From positions 1-20,196 of the forward strand of contig CBFFRQ010000101.1 in the NCBI GenBank assembly GCA_965644315.1: DNA of 20,196 bases, given 5' to 3'. Made by a program: the position numbers and the translations under genes. Shown here in pieces: positions 7,880 to 18,200 of the stretch. Every line of letters begins with the position of its first letter. The first letter of the stretch is position 1. A model generated the notes under the pieces. The model had not been told where the DNA came from. It did not search any database and saw only the letters and a list, made by a program, of their open reading frames with translations. This DNA comes from Caecitellus pseudoparvulus (taxonomy: Eukaryota > Bigyra: Bicosoecida).

Positions 7880-10075
7880 ATGTACAAAACTGACATGTCC
7901 AAGCTGCGGTCTCCCCGCGGAGAAGCTAGGTCAGACTGTTGGATCCTTTTGTCGGCTCCCCCGCACCATCTGAGAGCGTACGCCGCGTGCCTATCAGGCT
8001 TCATGGCAGCATGCACCCCAGCTGCGGAACTTGCCAGCTGCACGCGAGTCAGAGTGCTCGACGGCCAAAGAGTCCTCTTTCGGGGCAAAGTGCAGCACAC
8101 AGCTGACAGCTTCGCTTTGTCAATGCCTCGCGTCTCGACGGTGGATTTTCAAGTGTGTGACACTGCGCGTCCCATTCCGCCAGGTCTGGTCTGGCTGCGG
8201 GTCGTTGTGGAACCCGAAACAGCACACGTTCAGCCACTAGCAAGGTCCCTTCTGGGCGATGCCCAGCGCTCCCCAAAGCTCATCTTCAGCTCGGGGGCCC
8301 AGGGCCCTCAGCTGGTGCTGGCAGCAAGTGTGTCTGGTACACCTGGGCCAGATCACGACACAGCGCAAGACAAAGAGTCTGCCATCAGCATTTGGCTGGC
8401 CTCTGTGGAGCAGCACCATACATGGCGTGTCAGTAGGAAGCGGCGCCGGCCGTCGCCGGACTGTGCTGCATGTGACCAAGGAGATGCGGGCGCCGAGCCA
8501 GTCTTGCGGGGTGCGCCGCAACGTGGCGACGCACCCCCTGCCGTGGCTGTCTTGCGGGACGCAGCTCTCACAGCAGCGTGCATGATAGTGGCCAACCAGC
8601 TCGTGCGCCATCGGCCCTACTCTGCCCAAACAAAGACAGGCCGGAGTTTGCGCAAGGAGAGTACCCTCACAGGTGTGCAAGGCATCGTAGGACGCTGGAT
8701 CTTCGGGTCGTTCTTGAAGCCACAGCGCATGGATTGCTTCTCAACCGATCCTCTCTTGCCCCAATGCCCGCCTGGAGGACACTCGCCAGATATGGGAGTC
8801 GTGAAGGAGTTTGAGAGGCTTGGCTTACCACCCGATGCCGCTGGCTCTACTGAAAAGCTACTTGCGTTGTCCCTGCATGCCGCCGCGAAACTGGTATCGA
8901 ACTTTGCGCTGTCAGTCAAGCTTTCAGATGCGTGGACAGATACTGAGGCGGGATTGCAGGCAATTGGCCCATCTGGAATCCCACTTGAAAGCCCAGGGCC
9001 TGCTCAACTGAAAGCAGCCGCATCAAGCACTATCAAGGCAAGCGGAGACGTTGAGGGGTGTGTTCGTTTGGTGTGGACTGCACCGGCCACGCATTTTCAA
9101 GTACCATGCAAAGGCCTTCCATTGCACGTGGCTAAACCCTTTGACTTGGCATCAAGTGTTTCTGTGACTGATGGGCCGGGGCATGCGAGGTGGACGGGTG
9201 GTCCGCCGTACCCACCTTCAGCTAGGGACCAGCCTTTCACTTTTCCATCCACAGTCACATTGGAGTTGCGGGAGTCGCACTACGCGAAACTCCTGATACT
9301 GTACGCACGTGCCTCCCTCCGTGGTGGATCACCCAGCGACTCGCAGCTGGCTATCGCTGGGCGGCGCTTGCACACGCGCATGTTCAATTGCCTCGCAAGG
9401 TATGAGACTCTGTCAGGGAACTCCTCTGGTTTCCAAGGAGCTGTGACCCATGTGGTGTTCGACACGCTGTCGGATGCCATGGGTGCATCGGTGGAAGGCT
9501 TCGCGTCGCCGTTGAATTGCTACCTGCCCCAGTTCTGCAGTCTATTTCCAGACGTAGACTGCCACTTTGGAAGCCTTGGCGACTTCTTCGGGTGTTCACT
9601 CCGAGAGGGTTGCTACGAGGTAAACCCGCCGTTTGTGCACGCGACGCTGGGTGCTGCATGGGACAAAATGCGCACCGCACTGGAGGCATCGGAGCTGGTC
9701 AAGCACTCTGCAGGGGCATTAAGTACAGTGGAAGCCCCCGCTCTTCAGTTCATCTTCATCACACCGGGCTGGGCGGATGCTGGTTGGGCACAGGAGGCTG
9801 CCGCTTCCCCATTCTGCTCGGCTCGCCTGCAACCCGGCCTCGGCGCCCACGAGTACAGGGATGGTGTTCAATGGCGATCACGGCGCCTTGTCTGGAGCGC
9901 CAACACCCAGTCGTACTACTTCTTCCTGCAGAACACAGCTGCGAGGCAGAAATACCCCCTGTCCACGCAGTTGCTTCATGTGCTTGAGTCGCGCCTTCAG
10001 GAGTCTGTGGTAGACCAGTCTGTGCCCCTCCTCCAGGAAGTGGGGCTACCAAGATCCAACATGACTCCTGCATGA
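7880..10075 (+). CDS. PCIF1: PCIF1/CAPAM-like cap-specific adenosine N6-methyltransferase
   Basis: 731 residues from the first ATG; Met codons at 7895 and 8003 are alternative starts. PCIF1 methylates N6 of the 2'-O-methyladenosine next to the mRNA cap (m6Am) using S-adenosylmethionine. Seen in the C-terminal half: RMFNCLARYETLSG; a helix-strand with VVFDTL; the block EGFASPLNCYLPQFCSLFPD; FGSLGDFF; and the catalytic motif NPPF at 582-585, followed by FIFITPGW and a late HEYRDG...FFLQN segment. Order and spacing match the PCIF1 methyltransferase domain, and human PCIF1 (704 residues) has NPPF in a similar place. The N-terminal 300 residues are divergent and show no WW domain, the module that binds the phosphorylated RNA polymerase II tail in animals. 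The frame has no internal stop, so no intron is needed. A missing upstream exon cannot be excluded. Confidence 0.88.
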   Translation: MYKTDMSKLRSPRGEARSDCWILLSAPPHHLRAYAACLSGFMAACTPAAELASCTRVRVLDGQRVLFRGKVQHTADSFALSMPRVSTVDFQVCDTARPIPPGLVWLRVVVEPETAHVQPLARSLLGDAQRSPKLIFSSGAQGPQLVLAASVSGTPGPDHDTAQDKESAISIWLASVEQHHTWRVSRKRRRPSPDCAACDQGDAGAEPVLRGAPQRGDAPPAVAVLRDAALTAACMIVANQLVRHRPYSAQTKTGRSLRKESTLTGVQGIVGRWIFGSFLKPQRMDCFSTDPLLPQCPPGGHSPDMGVVKEFERLGLPPDAAGSTEKLLALSLHAAAKLVSNFALSVKLSDAWTDTEAGLQAIGPSGIPLESPGPAQLKAAASSTIKASGDVEGCVRLVWTAPATHFQVPCKGLPLHVAKPFDLASSVSVTDGPGHARWTGGPPYPPSARDQPFTFPSTVTLELRESHYAKLLILYARASLRGGSPSDSQLAIAGRRLHTRMFNCLARYETLSGNSSGFQGAVTHVVFDTLSDAMGASVEGFASPLNCYLPQFCSLFPDVDCHFGSLGDFFGCSLREGCYEVNPPFVHATLGAAWDKMRTALEASELVKHSAGALSTVEAPALQFIFITPGWADAGWAQEAAASPFCSARLQPGLGAHEYRDGVQWRSRRLVWSANTQSYYFFLQNTAARQKYPLSTQLLHVLESRLQESVVDQSVPLLQEVGLPRSNMTPA

Positions 10076-10114
10076 AGACCACGTGGTTGTTGGAGCACGG
10101 CCGTTTGAATCCCG

Positions 10115-10219
10115 TGTAAGGTCATGTGTGATGAAAACCAACGTAGGTTCGCCGGCAGCCGAACGACTGCCGGTACAATGAGCAAGCAGTGCAAATCACA
10201 ACCTGCTACATTCAATAAA
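10115..10219 (+). terminator. Possible polyadenylation signals of the PCIF1-like gene
   Basis: A TGTAA (10115-10119) and an AATAAA (10214-10219) follow the stop codon within 145 nt, before the XPB start. Either could act as a poly(A) signal, TGTAA in green-algal fashion and AATAAA in general eukaryotic fashion. Both are short enough to occur by chance. Confidence 0.25.
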
Positions 10220-10357
10220 CTCCCAGCGATGTTCATCGGGGTAATTCCCACACTCGCACTGCGACTCGGGCTTTTGTTGCAAACGCTGGCTGCTGTCTGC
10301 GCTCGGAGACAAGTACCGGCAGGCGCGCACGTTGGATCGGTAATCTGTCTGACCGCC

Positions 10358-13300
10358 ATGCCTCCCAAGCAACTTACACGCAAGAAGAAACGGCCACGGG
10401 TAGGTCATTTGAGATCTGCTTTGGGCCATGGGTGCCTCGGCCATGCTGCAACTCCCTCTTGCGCAGGGGACGAGGCAGCGAGCCTTGTCTGCCAGCACCA
10501 CTATGCAATTGCCTCGCCCTAGGGATGCCAGTGGCGAGGCGCTACCCTTCGATTTTACGGCACTGGACCTGAAGCTCGACCACGCGAACCGCCCATTTTG
10601 GATTCTCCCCAACGGGGTGATCATCCTTGAGGCATTCAACCAGTTCTATGAGCAGGTATGTGGTGCGATTTCCGCAGGAGCACTCCACGTCGTACAGTCA
10701 GGCACTTGCCTTGCAGGCAAGAGACTTCCTAATTGCAATCTGTGAGCCAAAGCGCCGCCCAGAGTTCTTGCACGAGTATTCCCTTGACAAGAATGCCCTG
10801 TTCGCCGCTGCCTCCATGGGCATGACCGCCGACCTAATCCTCCGAGCTCTGCAAAAGCTCAGCAAGACGCCAGTGCCAAAGACTGTGCGCAACTTTGTGC
10901 TGCAGTGCACAACTGGCTATGGCAAGGTCAAACTTGTCCTGGAGCGCTCACGGTACTTTGTGGAGTCAGCGTACCCTGCAGTGTTGAAGTTACTTGCGCT
11001 GCACCCAACCATCGCTGCGGCGCGAGTGCTTCCCTCAGCCACAGAGGCCGACAAGCACGGCTTCCTGACTGCATCCGCCCACGAAGAACATCAAGAGAGT
11101 TTAGGTGTGCGTGGAATCATCAAGGTTGGCTCGGGTGCAGCGGGAGACAGGAGGGCGTGGGCCGCCGACACGGCAGATGGGTTGCTATCCTCACGCATGA
11201 CTGGGGAAGTCGCGGACGATGACAAGGGAGACGAGGAAGAGACTGGGTCAAAGGTGACTCTTGATCCCACAGAGCGTGTTGATGAGGATGAGTACAGCGA
11301 TGGCCGCGGGGAAGACGACAGCGAAGAAGAGGAGGCTTTTGCTGCGAGTCTTTCAGCCTTGCGTGCCGTGACCGGTCGTGCCCACGCCTGGTCTGCTCAA
11401 CAGACCAAGGCAGTTGCTTCCTCAGGGCACAGCATTGCAGGGGATGATTCGGCTGTGGGCGCTGTCCGCATAGACACCCACACGTCCAAGCGTGGCCGCC
11501 AAGTGGCTGTGCGAGGCAAGCAAAACCTCAGTGGTCTGGACTTGTCCAGCTCCGATGACGAGGAGCCTGTACAGACTAAGAAAGGAGGCACACCACAAGA
11601 AGACGAAGATGTGGTGATTGAACTTGCAGAGTCGGGAGGTGCCGCTGCTCTCGGAGAGGATGTCGAGGACGAAGATGACGATTTCGAGCTTGTGGACGAG
11701 GCAGAGCTGTCAGAGGGCGGAGTGGACCGCGACTCAGACTACGATGATGACCTGGCGATTGACGAAGGTGAATTGGAGCCTACCCCAAAGGTTCCACGGC
11801 GAAAGTCCTCAGCACCCTCTGCTCATGCTCGCCGCAAAGAAGCCATGGCCGCTGCTGACCCTTTGGCCCTGCTGCCCGTCGCCGCGCAGAGCACGTGGAA
11901 GTCCATGCAGCGAAAAGCCGCCTCTCAGGCCATGAAACCCTTGAAAGGAGCTGCAGCCCGTCGGGTGCTTCGATTTGAAGTGGCCCAGGACTCTGTCGAG
12001 GACGTACGGCGAGTCTCTCTAAGCCTGGAGCCGCCGTACCCCATGATGCAAGAGTATGACTTCCGTGCAGATGTTCATGGTGTTGACAAGCTCGACATTG
12101 CCCTTCGGCAACCGGAGCTCCTGCGGCCTTACCAGGCAAAGAGCCTGGCCAAGATGTACGGAAACGGCCGTGCTCGCAGTGGCATCATCGTACTGCCATG
12201 CGGCGCCGGAAAAACTCTGGTTGGCATCGCTGCGGTTTGCACCATGAAGAAGAGCGCGCTCGTGTTCTGCCCAAACTCTAACAGTGTCGACCAATGGATT
12301 GGCCAGTTCAAGGCATTCACGACTGTCCCCCCTGGACGGTTGATCAAACTCACTGCCAAGCACAAGGAGAAGCTGCCACCGCCAGGTGAAGGGTGCATCG
12401 TGCTCACAACTTACCACATGATCGCTGCTGGTGGCAAGCGGGCCGCAAATACTGCGGCGCTTCTGCAGGACATCCAAAGCCGGGAGTGGGGCCTGTCCCT
12501 GTTGGACGAAGTGCACACGGCGGTGGCTGACAAGTTCAGCCGGGTGCTCAAGCTGCGCAGTCACTGCCGCTTGGGCCTCACGGCTACACTTGTGCGAGAG
12601 GACGGCCGCGACAGGGATCTGAGCTATCTCATTGGGCCGAAATTGTACGAAGCAAACTGGATGGACTTGACTAAGAGGGGGTACCTGGCCAACGTGCAGG
12701 TCGTGGAGGTCTGGTGCCCCATGGTGCCCCGCTTCTACCGAGAGTACTTAGCGGAAGGATCAGCCGCCAAGCAGAAGGCGCTCGCAATTATGAATCCGAC
12801 CAAGTGTTTTGTGCTGCACCGCCTCTTGGAAAAGCACTGCGCACGAGGTGAGACCTTCCGAGCCAAACCCTGCCACGTGCCGCGCCGCCTCTCGCTGCGA
12901 CCGCTATCACCCGCGTTCACGTTCGCCCCATGCCCTGCGCAGCTGGCGACAAAGTCATTGTGTTCAGTGAGTCTGTCTTTGCTGTGGAGCTGTACGCTAA
13001 GCGCTTTGGGCACCCTTTCATCACTGGCAGCACCCCTGACCGCGACCGAGCACACATCATTGCTGCTTTTCGAGAGAGCGATGATGTGAAAGTACTCTTC
13101 TTGACCCGCGTCGGAGATGTAGCTTTGGATGTTCCAGACGCCAACGTTATCATCCAGATCTCCTCCAACTACGGTAGCCGTCTGCAAGAAGCGCAGCGAC
13201 TGGGCCGCATCCTCCGCAAGGGACGACAATACCACGCGGCTTCACAGTTCAATGCGTTCTTCTACACCCTCATCTCCACCGACACAGCAGAGGTGTACTT

Positions 13301-13859
13301 CTCAGCAAAACGCAGGAGGTACTTGGTGGATCAAGGGTACGCGTACAAGGTGGTGCACCCCGTCTCTGGTGACGGAGCTGGCATTGCACGCAGCCAAGCA
13401 GAGCTGGAGTCAGGCTGTCCATTCATGACTGCCATCGATGAGCAAGAACGGACGCTGCGCGAGCTGCAGGCGCACGATGTTGATGCAGAGGAGCGTACCG
13501 AGTCCAGGCACATTGCTGCGGCAGCCGAGGATAGTGATGAAGAACCCACCCTCCGAGGGCGCGCCAGTCTGTCCGCTGCCAGTCGAGCCCTGGGGCGCTC
13601 CATGGCCCAGGTTACCAGTCACGCTATTGTTCCGTCTGCTTCGCGCGCCATAGGCAGCATGCACGCATGGAGCACAGCAGGAGATGCTTCGTACATGGAG
13701 TACACAAGCACCGACCGCATTGACGCTGCAGCTGCCGCTGAGCAAGAAGCAGCGAGGGCCCGCAAGTCGGCTTTGAAGCAAGCGGTGGCTGAAGGACAAC
13801 GGCCTAGCCGCCCCAAGCCAAGGCAGGCACCCTCTTATGCAGACCGACTGCTTCGGTGA
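10358..13859 (+). CDS. ERCC3: XPB/ERCC3 (Ssl2/RAD25) DNA helicase-translocase of TFIIH, four exons
   Basis: XPB is the TFIIH translocase that opens promoters for RNA polymerase II and works in nucleotide excision repair. Exons are 10358-10399, 10467-10655, 10717-12847 and 12943-13859. All three introns are GT-AG (67, 61, 95 nt) and keep frame, giving 1092 residues. Exon 1 encodes MPPKQLTRKKKRPR, a basic, nuclear-import-like start. Seen next: the damage-recognition region (LDHANRPFWILPNG, then ARDFLIAICEP and YGKVKLVLERSRYFVES across the exon 2-3 join); an acidic/Ser-rich insert at about 225-460; YDFRAD; Walker A CGAGKT at 572-577; the DEVH box at 674-677; TATLVRED with the RED motif at 704-706; GPKLYEANWMDL; and helicase lobe 2 with QEAQRLGR at 869-876 and the late DASYMEYTS block. 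Human XPB is 782 residues; the insert explains most of the extra length. All helicase motifs are intact. Confidence 0.95.
10400..10466 (+). other. Intron 1 of XPB
   Basis: 67 nt, CGG|GTAGGT donor and CTTGCGCAG acceptor, phase 0. It follows a 14-codon first exon. The alternative is translation from the internal ATG in exon 2 (the MQLPRPR start), but the basic exon 1 peptide and clean phase favour the spliced form. Confidence 0.7.
10656..10716 (+). other. Intron 2 of XPB
   Basis: 61 nt, CAG|GTATGT donor and CCTTGCAG acceptor, phase 0. The joined sequence FYEQARDFLIAICEP lines up with the family's continuous block (human VYKYAQDFLVAIAEP), which fixes both splice sites. Confidence 0.92.
12848..12942 (+). 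other. Intron 3 of XPB
   Basis: 95 nt, GAG|GTGAGA donor and CCCTGCGCAG acceptor, phase 1. It joins KHCAR to AGDKVIVFSESVF between helicase lobes 1 and 2, as expected for the family. Without splicing the first frame would lose the whole second lobe. Confidence 0.92.
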
Positions 13860-13867
13860 GGTGCCGG

Positions 13868-14461
13868 CTACTTGAAGCGCAGTTTGAAGATAAAGTCGGG
13901 CGAGAGAGTCGTGTCGTGAGGTGTACGCTTCGTGAGCGAAGGTGCGACAAGCACAAGATCTACCACGATTGGGAGAAAAGTTTGTTGCTGTATCAAAGCC
14001 AAGGTGTCCAGAACCGTGCAAGGGTTGTCTTGAACATTCTGCCGATGGGCATCCAGCACTGCATGGAGACCAACCATCAGCGTGCGAAGTAGCGAAGTAC
14101 TGCCAAAGGTGGGATCTTCTTGGAGAGTCAGGAGGCGGAAAGTAACCTTCCGTGTGCGATATTTTGAGTTTCCCACGTGGCGTCCCCCTTTTCTGAATGC
14201 ATGCGTCCTTCTCATCGGCGCGAGTGGAAGGTTAACTGCAAGAGCAAGCTGCACAAGGTTTGCGAACACTCGGCCGGGACCAACAAGCACGGTCATGAAT
14301 GGGATCCATGATGCCCAATCTGCGACTCGAGAATTTACGAAGAGCTGTGTCAAAGGCCACGGATCAAGCAGACGCCAACACTGTCGCATAAAGGAGCTGC
14401 ATCGCTTGCTTGCAGGTGTGGAGCTGGCTCCAAGCCAGCCATGGTCACTGAATTGAGGCAA
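13868..14461 (-). CDS. Unrecognised open frame, possible 3' exon of a minus-strand gene
   Basis: A 197-codon frame opens with TTG codons and has no good ATG at its 5' end. If real, it is therefore the last exon of a gene whose upstream part is spliced in; CAATTCAG near 14450 is a candidate acceptor. The translation has alternating hydrophobic and charged helices (SWIPFMTVLVGPGRVFANLV; TSLLRTLMVGLHAVLDAHRQ; FLPIVVDLVLVAPSL) and a basic end, PDFIFKLRFK. It looks more protein-like than the plus-strand frames over the same bases, but I recognise no family. Its stop lies only 8 nt from the XPB stop on the other strand, giving a tight tail-to-tail arrangement. A relation to the ankyrin fragment just upstream on the same strand is possible but not shown. 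Confidence 0.35.
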   Translation of the reverse strand: MPQFSDHGWLGASSTPASKRCSSFMRQCWRLLDPWPLTQLFVNSRVADWASWIPFMTVLVGPGRVFANLVQLALAVNLPLAPMRRTHAFRKGGRHVGNSKYRTRKVTFRLLTLQEDPTFGSTSLLRTLMVGLHAVLDAHRQNVQDNPCTVLDTLALIQQQTFLPIVVDLVLVAPSLTKRTPHDTTLSPDFIFKLRFK

Positions 14462-14463
14462 TT

Positions 14464-14812
14464 CTACCTTCGCTCCACACTATGAGACCTCAGCAAGAGC
14501 ATCGCACGCCGCCCATGCCGAGTGCCGGTGCCGGCCCACACTGCATCACGCGCAGCTTGCGCAACAGGCTCCCGCTCATTTTGCCAGATTTCGGCTGCGA
14601 TGGTTCGGTGCCCCAGTCAAGCCCAGCAGCACAAGCACGATGTCTGTGTGGCCATTCTCGCATGCGGCTCGGAAGGCCGCTTCAGGTCCGCCCCGATCCG
14701 CTGCGTGCACATCGATTTCCCGTGCTCCAGTGAGCCCCAGCAGCTCACGCACTAATTCCAAATGCCCTTTCTGGCACGCAACCCGAAACCCAGCTGTTGT
14801 GTCTGATCTCTC
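14464..14812 (-). pseudogene. Ankyrin-repeat gene fragment with an apparent one-base frameshift
   Basis: The minus strand encodes consecutive ankyrin helices: GFRVACQKGHLELVRELLGLTGA, then REIDVHAADRGGPEAAFRAACENGHTDIVLVLLGLTGA, a 38-residue repeat period. At about 14610 the frame breaks. In the ankyrin frame it reads PNHRSRNLAK and stops at 14576. In the frame one base over, it continues as RTIAAEIWQNEREPVAQAAR to a stop at 14464, and RTI there matches REI of the preceding repeat. One extra C near 14610 explains this. Upstream, the frame is closed at 14813-14815, unless an exon joins at a GATCAG acceptor near 14803. It could be a decayed copy from a larger ankyrin family, a sequencing error, or an exon of an intact gene. 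Confidence 0.6.
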
Positions 14813-14815
14813 TCA

Positions 14816-15269
14816 CACACAGTTCTCTTGCGATGATAGAGGGGTGTGCCGTAGGCAAGGGAAGAGGGACTGGAACGGAGATTCATGGCAGTTTTTGGAA
14901 CCTAGACATGGCGAGGAGTCTCTCAGGTCAAGTATGACTGCCAGGCATAGTGTGGTGCGTGCTGGGGGTGGAGCTGGCACCATCGTACAATGCATGAATC
15001 GTCAAGTTCCTTCACAAGCGTCTGGCACGGAGACAGTTTACGATTGCACACTTCTCTCACCAAGAACTACATGCACTTGCCACGTCATAGCCAAGCGTAA
15101 CTAGCTTAACCCTCAAGTGACGCAGGCAAGCTCAGCCCTGCGCTTCGCAAGGCTGTGCAAGCTCTGCGAAGTGCTGGGGCGCAGGCGTCAGCACAAGCCC
15201 ACACCGACTCCAAGTTCCCATCGAGCGCCTGTGCGCCCGACTCCACTGCCTTTGCATTCTTTCTCAGAC
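14816..15269. other. Region upstream of the NTPase/nuclease-like gene
   Basis: These 454 bases hold no gene I can support. The frame 14640-15104 (+) runs antisense through the ankyrin fragment and has no domain of its own. The region should contain the promoter and leader of the gene starting at 15270. No TATA box or RNA gene is evident. Confidence 0.35.
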
Positions 15270-18200
15270 ATGCTTCTGTCATCTCGCTCAGCTCTAGCTA
15301 CGGCTGGCAGGGCACTCAGAGGTGCCGCCGCCATTGTTTGGCGTGGTGGCGTTTCGTCTGGCGGCGCTTTCATGCCCACTGCTTGTGTTGAGTACACCTC
15401 CTCTGTGGAGCACGCCTGGGAAGCCATGACAGGCAGTGTTCCGCGACGAGAGTCCGCGTCTTGTACAAGGGCGTGGCGCTCGTGGCCGGGCGTAGGAGCA
15501 GCACGCTTCAGCAGCACGGCGATGCTGCCTGAGCCTGACACTGTGCTTACGGCGATGAAAACGCTGGCCGTGTATGAGCCTGGAGGTCTGCACACTGCTC
15601 TACATGAACTTGGTCTGGATGTTGCTGTGCCATTTCTGCCCCCTGAGCTGCCTCAGGTACGTGCTGGGGGTGATGGCCCTGACACTTGCATGCTTCTGAG
15701 AGGGTTGCGCACTTCATTTTTCGCATTTGACGCAGGGATCCGACCCAACAACCGCAACAGCTCTGGCACTGGCTTGCCCTGCACTGCGAGGTTTACTGCG
15801 GGACTTGGATGAGCAGGCTTGGGAGGCTGCAGCGCGAGAGATAGTGCAGGATATGGAGACGCTGCTGTTCGTGCCCGCCAAGGAAATCAACAAGAAGTCT
15901 CTTCAAGACATGTTCCACGTAGAGCGGCAAAATCGCCAGCAGCTGATACATGTGCTGCTTATGAATCGAATGAAGCTTGCTGCAGCTGCTGCAGACGCCG
16001 CAGCTGCCGCCGCCAAGAAGAGAGCCGAAGAAGAGGCCACGTGGGCTTCCGCGCTGTCCTCTGCAGGTGTCTCGAATACGGTGCTTCCGCTGCGGGAAGT
16101 TCTGCTCGACAGTGCGGCTGGGCAGGAGTTCGTGCCAGAGACCGGCCACCGTCAGGCGGTGCGGCATGTGCTGGGTTGGAAGCTTGGCCTCGGGGAAGCG
16201 ATGCTGGAAGGTAAGAAGGAAGTATTGGATTGGTTTGACGAGGCCAAGGCTGCACTGCAGAGGGAGCACGTGGGACGAGCGGGCGATGCAGGTGGTGCAG
16301 CAGGAAGCGAAGGCGCGTCGCAGCACGCCATGGACATCACTGGATTGAATCCTGTGTTTGGTGAGAACGGGGAGGTTGTGGCATTTGCAACGAGGTTCCT
16401 CCCACCTATGGGCAGCGAAGCTCTCGAGCCGAAAGACTTCCAGCAAGAGTATGGCATCTGCGTGGCGGCAGACGAGGAGGCAGCGCCGTCCTTGTTCCCA
16501 CTGACTCATGGGCCAAGCGCACGAGACTTTGTTCACATTTGCACCGTGCGGCCCCGTCTAGACGGCACGCTGGAGCAGCTGCCGCGGGAAGCAGTCCGCA
16601 CTGTGAGCATCGTGTGGACGCCAGAGCGCATCGCTTTCCTCGCAAGCTGCGCGGAAGCGCTGAAGACAAAGCGCCCAGGTCATTTGTTGACAGGGGTGCA
16701 TGGATGCGGCAAGAGCACCACTCTGGCAGCGTTGGTCAGCATCGCGGCTGTGGGCGCTGGGGCTGACGTGCTGTATGTACGGGATGGCGGTGCCTTTGTT
16801 GGTAGTGAAGTTGAGACACTGCTGCAAGGACTTAGCACGAGCACAGGGGACAATCTGAGCGGCGATGTGTTGCATGACCGCATGTGGCCGCTGCTGGGCC
16901 CTCAGGAACCGCCTCCAATGGTATTCATGAATGCGATGAAAATGCTGTTCGGTGTCGCGAGCCAACATGGGCCCCGAAAGAGTCGCCGCTTGGTTGTGGT
17001 GGATGAGGTGAACAATTTGTACCGAAAGGTGAAGGATGCAAAGCCATTAACTTTGCAAGGGGAGCTTCGAGAGTGGTGCGATTGGTCCGGTTTTAGTCAA
17101 GCAATGGGTACGATGCGTGTGCTGGCAAGCTCCCCAGACACCATTTTGGAGGAAACGATCAAGAGCCAATTTTCAGAGGTTTTCTACGAGCTGGGGCCAA
17201 CCACGACAAAGACCATGATGGCAGTGCTCTTCAGTGGGGTCGATGCAGAGCTGTCGCTGCCAAGCGCAGGGCACGCTGGAGTGGGCGGCAGGCCTGCGAT
17301 TCCAACGGAGCATGAGCTGTGGGAAATGCTGCAGTACCTTGGCAATGTGCCACGCTTCGTTCGGCAGTACCTTCAAGATCTGAAGCACATGGGGCACAAG
17401 CAGGCTCTGCAGCGAACGTTCGACAAGTTGTCAGATGAGCTGCAGAGCCGCCTCGAGCGACAGCTTCGTGACAACAGCACAGAGGTGACGCTTACCTGGT
17501 CCACCATTGCGGCAGCGACCTGGGGATTGCATATGGGGGATGCACTTGATGGGCTGGTGAATGCCTCCATGGTATCTCGTGTTGATGTCAAACTTCAAAG
17601 GGTGAGAAGAAACGCAGTGTTTGTGTCCTTGGCTGCGAGGCATGCCCTCCTGCAGGTGTTGCTGTCACATACTTACGGGAGAACAGATGGGCAGCGATTG
17701 TCGAATCTGTTAGGAGGGGTTGATTCCACGGAGAGTGAATTTGAGCGCGACATTGTCGCACTCTTGGCGCTGGGTGCGTGCGGACACCGTGCTTTGGCGG
17801 TGGGCCAAGCATTTCTTCCTGAGAAAGTGAAGCAGTCCATGGAGTACCCTCAGAACGAAAACTCCCTGGGCTTGGTGGAGGTGGTGTCGCCTGCATCGGT
17901 CACGAACGCTCCTCGTTTGTCACAACTGATGAGAGTCTTGGGACTGAAGGAGGGGGTGACGCCACAAGTTGGCGAAGTTCCACCAAGCCAGCTCATGCTC
18001 GAGAGCTCCGTGGTGCCGGCAGATGTGTTGTCATCCTTGCATGACATGAAGGCAGGCGACGCCTGGGTGATCCAGACGTGGAAGAACAGCCCTGGCGTGG
18101 ACGCCTTGTTGGTGCATCGTGACAAAGAAGTCAAGCACGCCGTGTTCGTAGAGGTAACTTCCTCCAACCTGTACGCCCACGCATCAGGAAAGGGAAAACC

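Noticed and set aside
12930-13089. Two separate helicase genes, because the XPB frames overlap here
   Set aside because: The overlap is an artefact of an unspliced intron (12848-12942). Splicing gives one continuous XPB with both lobes.
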